Below, piece by piece: positions 7,543 to 12,409 of a stretch of 12,409 nt of DNA. The position numbers were made by a program, and so were the translations under genes. Each line of letters begins with the position of its first letter. Within the stretch, counting starts at the first letter, position 1. This stretch comes from an uncultured Eubacteriales bacterium (lineage in GTDB: Bacteria > Bacillota > Clostridia > Oscillospirales > CAG-382), in assembly GCA_900550505.1 (NCBI GenBank), contig URSI01000020.1, positions 1-12,409 on the forward strand, in the 5' to 3' direction. The notes below the pieces were generated by a model. The model did not search any database and was not told the origin of the DNA. It worked only from the letters and a program-made list of their open reading frames with translations.

Positions 7543-9816
7543 TTATCTTCTTGCTTTTCTGATCGCGACCGCCGCAACCGCCGCAACGATAATCACAAGC
7601 AACGCAGTCAAAATCACGCTGTCACCGGTATCGGGCGTCTCGCCGCCCTCTGAGACATCCCCGGAAACACCGGGTTCAGAAGTGTCACCTCCCTCCGACC
7701 ATGTCGGAAGCTCGCGCTCGTTCTCGGGAACGGGATCGTTCTCGGGAGTGTATTCATTGAACACCTGTATCTCGGAAACAAACGAGAAGTTCCCGTATCC
7801 GTTGATGTCCCACCTGATGTTCACATACCGTCCGGAAGCGTCAAGCTCAACCGCGGGTTTAACGATGGTAACTCCGTCCGGGATCGGTATATTGCTGTTC
7901 GTACCTACGACCTCGCCGAATTCCGTCGTATCCGATGTTTGCACATAAATGTTCTTCGGCAGCGCGCAACCGGCCCCGGAGTCGTAATAAATGTGCATCA
8001 CGACTTTTTTCAGACCGGTATATGTCTGACCGAGATCAAGCGTGGCGCGGTAATAACCGTCCTCACGGAAGCTGTGATGGAAGCCCGCCCAGCATGCGCC
8101 GTAGCCGGGGGTGCCCGGGTCTCCGTCTGTCAGCTCGGTGTTGTTCGCGTCGTCATAGTTGGGAGTATCCGACCAAACGCCGGTCCGCGTGTAGCTCTTG
8201 CCAAGCGCCACGTTCTCACTGTAACTGCCGGAAAGAGCAATGACATCGGTCAGCGCCGCATACGCATCACTGTAATCGCCCGAAAGCGCAGTGTCGCTCT
8301 CAAGCACTTCTATCGCAGTTTCAAGCCCCGCGCGCACTGCACGCCACGCGGTCGCGGAATAGTCGGAATATTCAAGATCCGCACACGATTTTACAAGTGC
8401 GACGAGCTTTGTTCTGCCGCCTATGGCAGCGTTCAGATCATAAAGTGCCGCGCGGTAATCGCTGCCCATGGCGTTGCCGTCCGTGGTGACTGCAACGGCT
8501 GCATCGTACGCCACCTTTACCGCATTCTCTTCCATCATGTCGTCGGTCACGGACTCGATAGCCGCCGCGAGAGCCTGCCTGAGCTCGGAATTCACCGACT
8601 CTGCGCCCTTTCTCTCGACAAACAGAAGGCTGTTACCGACGCCTCTGCCGAGCCCGTACACCTGCTCCAAAGTGCCGTTATTGTCAAGCACGATCTGCGA
8701 AGATCCGCCGCCGTCAAAATTGAAAGCGGTAACGCAGCCCGCCGCGATAAACATATCGGCAAACGCATAGCAGTCAACGCCGTTTGCTCCGTTAGCGCCG
8801 TCGCCCTCGGCCACGAGAACCACTACCGTCCCGTCCGCCTTGATGCCGAGCCCGGTGCGCGGACGCTCGATGTTGTATGCGGGAAGAGGTGTTATCGCCG
8901 ACTCGACCTTAGCTCCGTTGACCACAAACGGCGCGTAAAGCACCGAGGTAACTGAGGAAGCATTCTCCATTATTTCGGCAGAGCCTTCCACAGTCTCTTC
9001 GACAGATATATCGATCTGTGATCCGACTTGGATGCTCTTTGCGTATTCGGCAAGCGGAGAATCATTCTTGACGAACAATACAAACTGATCCGCTTCGAAC
9101 GGTGAATTGTAAGAGTCGGTCCTGACCTCTACCACCTCTGCGGTGCAGGTGCGACCGACCGATATCTCCGTGAAGTCCTTCTTTTCACAGACTATCTCCA
9201 CGCCCGGGGTGCTTTCCACGGAATCGGTCTTTGTGCCGCAGCACGAATCCCACAGATATATGCCGTTCGCCCAAGTGGAGCTGCGCTTGTTGATAAACGC
9301 AAGCGCGGTAGAATTGTTATACGTCCACTCCTCACCGTCGACCTTGACCGTGTATGCAAGCTTGGAGCTGACATAATCCACGCTGCCGTCGCTGCCGAAA
9401 GCAAGCACATTGCCTGCCTGTGCCGTATCAGCCTGCGCGACCCTGCCATCGGTGATATACATACCATAGCCTACAAGTACACCGGTACTCATATCAAAAA
9501 ATTCCGCATTCACACCGGCAATGACATTGTAATCGGTCATCGTCTCGATGCGTTCGGCAGTAGACAGGGTCTTATACCCCCATCCTGCGTTCCCGTTGTC
9601 AACATACGCCATGATCCCGGCTGTTTCCGGATCATAGACGAGTGAGTGAACGGTGCCCGTCCCGCCTTCGCTGTCGGTATAACTCTGAGTGGAATAACTG
9701 AGCCCGAGCTCTTCGAGCGACGCCACTCCCTCACTGTCGATAGCGACAGCGGGGACAAAGCAAAGAACCGCCAACAATGCAGCAAGCAGGGCAGAAAGTA
9801 GTTTTTTCGCTTTCAT
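7543..9816 (-). CDS. Secreted surface phosphodiester glycosidase (NAGPA domain) with FIVAR-like and F5/8C modules
   Basis: This is a 757-residue modular exported protein. A signal peptide (MKAKK plus a hydrophobic core) ends at about A25 (AVA). Residues about 55-402 form a phosphodiester glycosidase domain (NAGPA, PF09992): VNAEFFDMSTG at 102-112, RPRTGLGIKADG at 318-329, and the hallmark FNFDGGGSSQIVL at 365-377 with a closing RGVGNSLLFV. Two helical FIVAR-like repeats follow (about 408-467 and 468-528), then a discoidin or F5/8 type C carbohydrate-binding-like module (about 535-688). A Pro/Glu/Gly/Ser spacer (690-726) leads to TPDTG (727-731), a membrane segment (734-751) and a KARR tail, resembling a non-canonical sortase signal. 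It may instead simply stay in the membrane. No sortase gene is in the window. Family role: cleavage of sugar-1-phosphodiester bonds; the bacterial substrate here, perhaps a teichoic-type or capsular polymer, is inferred. Its ATG overlaps the mnmM stop as ATGA, with GAGAGG just upstream. Confidence 0.9.
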   Translation of the reverse strand: MKAKKLLSALLAALLAVLCFVPAVAIDSEGVASLEELGLSYSTQSYTDSEGGTGTVHSLVYDPETAGIMAYVDNGNAGWGYKTLSTAERIETMTDYNVIAGVNAEFFDMSTGVLVGYGMYITDGRVAQADTAQAGNVLAFGSDGSVDYVSSKLAYTVKVDGEEWTYNNSTALAFINKRSSTWANGIYLWDSCCGTKTDSVESTPGVEIVCEKKDFTEISVGRTCTAEVVEVRTDSYNSPFEADQFVLFVKNDSPLAEYAKSIQVGSQIDISVEETVEGSAEIMENASSVTSVLYAPFVVNGAKVESAITPLPAYNIERPRTGLGIKADGTVVVLVAEGDGANGANGVDCYAFADMFIAAGCVTAFNFDGGGSSQIVLDNNGTLEQVYGLGRGVGNSLLFVERKGAESVNSELRQALAAAIESVTDDMMEENAVKVAYDAAVAVTTDGNAMGSDYRAALYDLNAAIGGRTKLVALVKSCADLEYSDYSATAWRAVRAGLETAIEVLESDTALSGDYSDAYAALTDVIALSGSYSENVALGKSYTRTGVWSDTPNYDDANNTELTDGDPGTPGYGACWAGFHHSFREDGYYRATLDLGQTYTGLKKVVMHIYYDSGAGCALPKNIYVQTSDTTEFGEVVGTNSNIPIPDGVTIVKPAVELDASGRYVNIRWDINGYGNFSFVSEIQVFNEYTPENDPVPENERELPTWSEGGDTSEPGVSGDVSEGGETPDTGDSVILTALLVIIVAAVAAVAIRKARR

Positions 9817-10394
9817 TTTCCTCTCTCCGTATCCTTCAGTTTTTTGTTTATATTTCGTTCAATGACTAACACAAACGGCGCCTGCGGCGAATTCACCAGT
9901 CTCAGGCAGGAAACACAATATTCAAATCTGTCAAACCCGGACACCGTCTCAAGCAGCGCCTCGCCCTCGGCACGTCCCTCGTCGTGCCCCGGATACACCG
10001 AAACGGTAAGCACCCCTCCCGGGCACAGCATATCCGACGCTGCCTTTACCGCCTTTATCGTACTCTCCCGGCGGGTGAACACCGTGCGGTCGCTCCCCGG
10101 AAGCCAACCAAGATTGAACATACCGCCGTTGAGCGGTCCTTTTATGTAACGCGCCGCGTCTGCATGTGACACGAGCAGCAGCTGCGCATTCGTCAAACCG
10201 AATGCCTCAAGCCTGCTCCGCGTCGATTCCAACGCCGCCGGCTGCACGTCAAAAGCATATACCGTGCCCTCCGGCACCAGTCTGCACAGAAACTCGGTAT
10301 CATACCCGTTCCCCATGGTGAAATCCGCCACTATACCGTCAGGCGGCACACATGAGCGCAGGAAATCCTTTGCATAATCCAACAGAGAGATCAA
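9813..10394 (-). CDS. mnmM: tRNA (mnm5s2U34) methyltransferase, MnmM/YtqB family
   Basis: This 193-residue class I SAM-dependent methyltransferase matches the YtqB family (PF06962, 'rRNA methylase'), whose Gram-positive members act as MnmM in making the wobble modification mnm5(s2)U34 of tRNA. The SAM-binding motif I is ADFTMGNGYDT (23-33), the acidic residue after strand 2 is D49 (YAFDVQ), and the family signature FNLGWLPGSDRTV lies at 93-105 (usually NLGYLPGGD). YPGHDEG at 134-140 also fits. The start is TTG, supported by GAGGTGG about 8 nt upstream and by the length before motif I. It follows the small membrane protein by 21 nt and overlaps the glycosidase start by 4 bp. The family is firm. 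The MnmM role is taken from family knowledge. Confidence 0.88.
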   Translation of the reverse strand: MISLLDYAKDFLRSCVPPDGIVADFTMGNGYDTEFLCRLVPEGTVYAFDVQPAALESTRSRLEAFGLTNAQLLLVSHADAARYIKGPLNGGMFNLGWLPGSDRTVFTRRESTIKAVKAASDMLCPGGVLTVSVYPGHDEGRAEGEALLETVSGFDRFEYCVSCLRLVNSPQAPFVLVIERNINKKLKDTERGK

Positions 10395-10415
10395 AGCGTC
10401 ACCACCTCAAACAGC

Positions 10416-10958
10416 TCACCTGCGACGCGCTCCTGTCTGTTTTACCATCCGCTGCGAAAGCGATGCCGTCAGTATCATCGCCCTGCGCACAAAAGCGTCG
10501 CACAGAAAGAATGCCGCAACACTGCCCACAGCCAGCAACGGAAAAATATAACCGCCTATCCTGTCTGTATCGAAAGTCAGAAGCTCTGTAAACCTCCATA
10601 TCAGCAGCGCCCCGCACTCAAACGCGACAAACCGGACGACCATCGCCGCCCGACGGGTCATACGCTGCGTTATGTCAGCCAGCAAAGGATACCACCCGAA
10701 AAGCGCAGCATACGGCACCAGTGCGATATAATTAAACCCGGTCATCAAAAGCGCGGCCGACCCGGTTACGACAAAGGACAGCAGGTACGCCCACCGCCCG
10801 CGCGAGCCGCCGCGAAGCAGCATCGTCAGTGGCAGCGGAGATATCAGATACAGCACCAATTGTCCGTACGGCAACACGCACCCGGCAACGAGAAACACCG
10901 TTCCGAGCGCGGCGCTTATCGCACCCAATGTCAGATCGCCCACGGCAAGCTTTTTCAT
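10416..10958 (-). CDS. Small polytopic membrane protein, function unknown
   Basis: This 180-residue protein has five or six hydrophobic segments (near 10-30, 33-48, 57-74, 76-91, 104-122 and 135-155) and a basic C-terminus (GARRR). The opening LTLGAISAALGTVFLVAGCVLP, then PLPLTMLLRG at 41-50, is reminiscent of ECF transporter S components and of DUF2232-type proteins, but it is much shorter than DUF2232 and lacks a motif I can rely on, so I assign no function. The ATG is preceded by GAGGAAAA about 8-10 nt upstream and lies about 23 nt after the start point predicted from the promoter at 10988-11016. It is first in the unit with mnmM and the surface glycosidase. Confidence 0.85.
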   Translation of the reverse strand: MKKLAVGDLTLGAISAALGTVFLVAGCVLPYGQLVLYLISPLPLTMLLRGGSRGRWAYLLSFVVTGSAALLMTGFNYIALVPYAALFGWYPLLADITQRMTRRAAMVVRFVAFECGALLIWRFTELLTFDTDRIGGYIFPLLAVGSVAAFFLCDAFVRRAMILTASLSQRMVKQTGARRR

Positions 10959-11110
10959 GAAAAATTTTCCTCATATGTCATGGCGTTATTATAGCATCTT
11001 GCACAGAGATTTTCAATATCATTTTTGTATTTTTTGGATTTTTTCTCGTAGCGCTGACACTCTTCCATTGTTTTTTTGACGACCCGAAAATTCCCACGGG
11101 CGGTGCGCAT
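10955..11110 (-). CDS. Possible 51-residue small protein (or chance ORF over a promoter)
   Basis: An ORF of 51 codons plus stop fills the apparent gap. Its ATG (11110) directly follows the tmcAL TGA, and its TGA overlaps the next gene's ATG as ATGA. The product is basic, with MRTARGNFRVVKK at the start, a Lys/Tyr-rich middle (EKKSKKYKND) and a CARC pair plus one more cysteine (C18, C36, C39). No Shine-Dalgarno is seen at either ATG (codons 1 and 15). The middle is AT-rich, with AGA, ATT and AAT codons unlike its GC-rich neighbours, and it contains a near-consensus promoter. It resembles no family I know. The neat junctions favour a gene; composition, lack of a ribosome site and the promoter favour chance. 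Confidence 0.25.
   Translation of the reverse strand: MRTARGNFRVVKKTMEECQRYEKKSKKYKNDIENLCARCYNNAMTYEENFS
10988..11016 (-). promoter_or_regulatory. Sigma-A promoter for the membrane protein-mnmM-glycosidase unit
   Basis: On the minus strand TTGAAA (11011-11016) is followed after 17 nt by TATAAT (10988-10993). Transcription would start near 10981, giving a leader of about 23 nt that holds the GAGG Shine-Dalgarno of the gene starting at 10958. Three A-tracts on this strand (plus-strand T-runs at 11022-11026, 11030-11035 and 11039-11044) lie just upstream of the -35 and fit an UP-element. Confidence 0.8.
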
Positions 11111-12232
11111 TCAACCGACGATCCGCGGAGTGCCCGTTTCCGGCATCGGAGAAGCCCCCTCGCGGCACAGTAAAACTACCCTTTCCACCGCCATGGCTCG
11201 GTTGAACGCCGCCAATGATGTTTCGGGAAGCACGCGGTGAGCGTCAGCCGGCTTTGTAACGACAAAGCCGCCTCTTCCGCGCAGCAGATCCGTCGCGTTC
11301 TTTCTCGCCGCGAGCAAAACGGTAAACGGCGGCGCCGTCCCTCCGTCCTTTGCGGTAAATCCGAAAAAAGCGCTCAGCGCGGCGCGGCGTACCTTTGAGC
11401 GCGTAACGGTAGCGGAAACGCACGCATCGACCAACCCGCTCAAAGTTGTTTCGGTTTCCGCGGCGGCTGTCATTCGTGAAGCAAGCTGATCTGTCATATC
11501 ATACGACTTACGCAATTGCTCACGCTCCATCGTGCGCAGAGCGGCGATCACCGCCACGCCGAGTCTTTCGGTCCTGAACTCACCGGCGGCGGCAAAGATC
11601 CCGGACGCCGCCCCCGGAAGTCGCCGGCACATCTCGCCGTAGGGTAAAGACCTCAGAGAAGTGGCGCTCTCGAGCGACTGATCCCTCAGCAGCGGCAGCG
11701 TGCGGATAGCTCCCAGCCTTTCTGCCGCACGGATATACTCCGCCGCAAGCGTATTGTTCGGCTTTGAAGCGATTTTTCCGTCCACTCCGACGGAGTCAAG
11801 GTAAAGCTCTCTCGCTTTGGGATATGAAAGACTTTTGTTTTCGCGTATGAGTGCGTTCACCGCGTCGTCCGCCCCCGCGAGCGCACGTGCGGCGGCAATA
11901 ACACATCCGGGGTCTTCACATCCGAAAGCCAGGGTGTCCGCACCGACCGCAGCGGCTACCGCGACTCCGGAGGACGCAAAATCCGGCGCCGACATCATGC
12001 AGTACGGAGGCGGCAGCTCCAGCACCACATCCGCGCCGGACGCCACGGCTGCGTATGCGCGCGTATATTTGTCCGTGACCGCGACTTCGCCGCGCTGAAC
12101 GAGACACCCGCTCATTATGCACATCACGCGGTATCCCCGTGATTTAAGCTCCTCTATCTGTCTGAGATGCCCGAAATGGAACGGATTGTATTCGCAGATA
12201 ACGGCGCAAAGCCCGCCTTTTTTTCCGTCCAT
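11111..12232 (-). CDS. tmcAL: tRNA(Met) cytidine acetate ligase
   Basis: This is a 373-residue protein of the TmcAL (YlbM, DUF795/HIGH_NTase1) family. The nucleotidyltransferase motif is HFGH at 19-22 in CEYNPFHFGH. The family box MSGCLVQRGEVAVTDKYTRA follows (40-59), then GADVVLELP and FASSG, and FGCED marks the end of the Rossmann part. The middle holds KPNNTLAAEYIRA. Family role: uses ATP to activate acetate as acetyl-adenylate and transfers acetyl to N4 of wobble C34 of elongator tRNA-Met in the cytoplasm. It is somewhat shorter than the B. subtilis protein (about 415), mainly in the C-terminal part. The ATG has a strong GGAGGT 8 nt upstream. Divergent from ackA, with its own promoter at 12295-12323. 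Identification is firm. Confidence 0.95.
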   Translation of the reverse strand: MDGKKGGLCAVICEYNPFHFGHLRQIEELKSRGYRVMCIMSGCLVQRGEVAVTDKYTRAYAAVASGADVVLELPPPYCMMSAPDFASSGVAVAAAVGADTLAFGCEDPGCVIAAARALAGADDAVNALIRENKSLSYPKARELYLDSVGVDGKIASKPNNTLAAEYIRAAERLGAIRTLPLLRDQSLESATSLRSLPYGEMCRRLPGAASGIFAAAGEFRTERLGVAVIAALRTMEREQLRKSYDMTDQLASRMTAAAETETTLSGLVDACVSATVTRSKVRRAALSAFFGFTAKDGGTAPPFTVLLAARKNATDLLRGRGGFVVTKPADAHRVLPETSLAAFNRAMAVERVVLLCREGASPMPETGTPRIVG

Positions 12233-12255
12233 ACACCGAAACCTCCCGAAAAAGC

Positions 12256-12284
12256 TTGAAAAATAAAAAAACCGGTAGTATAAT
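12256..12284 (+). promoter_or_regulatory. Sigma-A promoter for ackA
   Basis: TTGAAA (12256-12261), a 17-nt spacer containing an A-run, then TATAAT (12279-12284). The start point is expected near 12291, giving a leader of about 50 nt that contains the TGACCT-TTG-AGGTCA palindrome before the AAAGGA ribosome site (12328-12333). Confidence 0.8.
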
Positions 12285-12301
12285 ACACGTTGTTATTATA
12301 C
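12278..12301. repeat. Dyad joining the two divergent -10 boxes
   Basis: GTATAATA (12278-12285), 8 nt, then TATTATAC (12294-12301) form perfect 8-bp inverted arms. Each arm contains one TATAAT, one per strand, so the dyad places the -10 boxes of the ackA and tmcAL promoters face to face. Confidence 0.8.
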
Positions 12302-12323
12302 ATTTCATGACCTTTGAGGTCAA
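12295..12323 (-). promoter_or_regulatory. Sigma-A promoter for tmcAL
   Basis: On the minus strand TTGACC (12318-12323), a 17-nt spacer, then TATAAT (12295-12300). The start point is expected near 12288, giving a leader of about 55 nt with GGAGGT (12241-12246) before the ATG. The -35 overlaps the right half of the 15-bp palindrome at 12308-12322. Confidence 0.75.
12308..12322. promoter_or_regulatory. Operator-like palindrome TGACCT-TTG-AGGTCA
   Basis: A perfect 6-bp inverted repeat with a 3-nt centre. It covers most of the tmcAL -35 and part of its spacer, and lies at about +18 to +32 of the ackA transcript, 5 nt before the ackA ribosome site. It could be a repressor site acting on both genes, or a small hairpin in the ackA leader. 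The cognate regulator is not recognised. Confidence 0.5.
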
Positions 12324-12342
12324 TACGAAAGGAATATTTTCT

Positions 12343-12409
12343 ATGTACGTACTCGTTGTCAACGCCGGGTCATCCTCCCTGAAATACCAGCTGTTTGTTA
12401 TGGAGACCG
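12343..12409 (+). CDS. ackA: Acetate kinase, N-terminal fragment
   Basis: Only the first 22 codons are present; the gene runs off the right edge. MYVLVVNAGSSSLKYQLF is the strongly conserved N-terminus of acetate kinase (N7 and the GSSSLK phosphate-binding loop of the ASKHA fold). Family role: reversible transfer of phosphate between ATP and acetate, giving acetyl phosphate, the ATP-forming step of acetate fermentation. The ATG is supported by AAAGGA 9 nt upstream. Butyrate kinase and propionate kinase share the fold, but the NAGSSSLKYQL form is typical of AckA. It diverges from tmcAL. Confidence 0.92.
   Translation, partial: MYVLVVNAGSSSLKYQLFVMET

Noticed and set aside
7939..8955. Plus-strand ORF of 338 codons
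   Set aside because: It is antisense to the surface glycosidase, whose NAGPA, FIVAR-like and discoidin-like modules are convincing. The antisense product has no recognisable motif.
11081..11103. CCCG/CGGG inverted repeat just after tmcAL
   Set aside because: Four-base arms, and in the tmcAL direction it is followed by A-runs, not T-runs, so it is not a convincing terminator.
12289..12301. Half of a Rex-like box (TTGTTA) near the ackA promoter
   Set aside because: The second half-site TTAACAA-type sequence is missing, so redox control by Rex is not supported.

Overview
The window looks like a GC-rich member of the Clostridia, probably a spore-former or a relative of one (Oscillospirales-like). 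Protein-level signs are a PdaA/NodB-type polysaccharide deacetylase, an MnmM(YtqB)-type tRNA methyltransferase, TmcAL(YlbM) next to acetate kinase, a PDTG-type cell-wall sorting tail, Shine-Dalgarno sites of the GGAGG type, and sigma-A style TTGAAA-17-TATAAT promoters. The genus cannot be named from the sequence. No rRNA, tRNA, CRISPR array, insertion sequence or phage gene was seen. The window is chromosomal housekeeping plus cell-envelope DNA, with genes packed tightly.

Layout from left to right. (1) 1-923, plus strand: the 3' part of a tandem NodB polysaccharide deacetylase, cut by the left edge. (2) 806-7334, minus strand: a five-gene run read right to left, yihY-like membrane protein, rarA, dipeptide epimerase, class A beta-lactamase-like serine hydrolase, and a GT-C-like membrane protein with a possible degenerate HAD tail. 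The last four junctions run from a 22-bp overlap to a 33-nt gap. The last gene converges on the deacetylase and overlaps it by 118 bp. (3) 7543-10958, minus strand: a three-gene unit, small membrane protein, mnmM, and a large secreted phosphodiester-glycosidase-type surface protein. It starts at a good sigma-A promoter (10988-11016) and ends at a GNRA-loop hairpin (7497-7524). (4) 11111-12232, minus strand: tmcAL. (5) 12343-12409, plus strand: the first 22 codons of acetate kinase, cut by the right edge. tmcAL and ackA diverge from a compact 110-bp region with two face-to-face consensus promoters and an operator-like palindrome.

How the genes may work together. Two themes stand out. The first is the cell envelope: the deacetylase trims amino sugars, the epimerase and serine hydrolase pair fits handling of murein peptides, the GT-C protein fits glycan transfer at the membrane, and the glycosidase is displayed on the surface. 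The second is tRNA wobble-base modification with acetate metabolism: TmcAL activates acetate to acetylate C34 of elongator tRNA-Met, AckA interconverts acetate and acetyl phosphate, and MnmM methylates wobble uridine derivatives. These links are inferences from family knowledge and gene position.

No gap exceeds 300 bases. The three real gaps (about 7335-7542, 10959-11110, 12233-12342) are described among the features. No clearly novel multi-gene system was found. The best leads are the symmetric promoter and operator region between tmcAL and ackA, a short ORF that exactly fills the tmcAL-downstream gap, the fused tail of the membrane protein, and the coupled epimerase and hydrolase pair.
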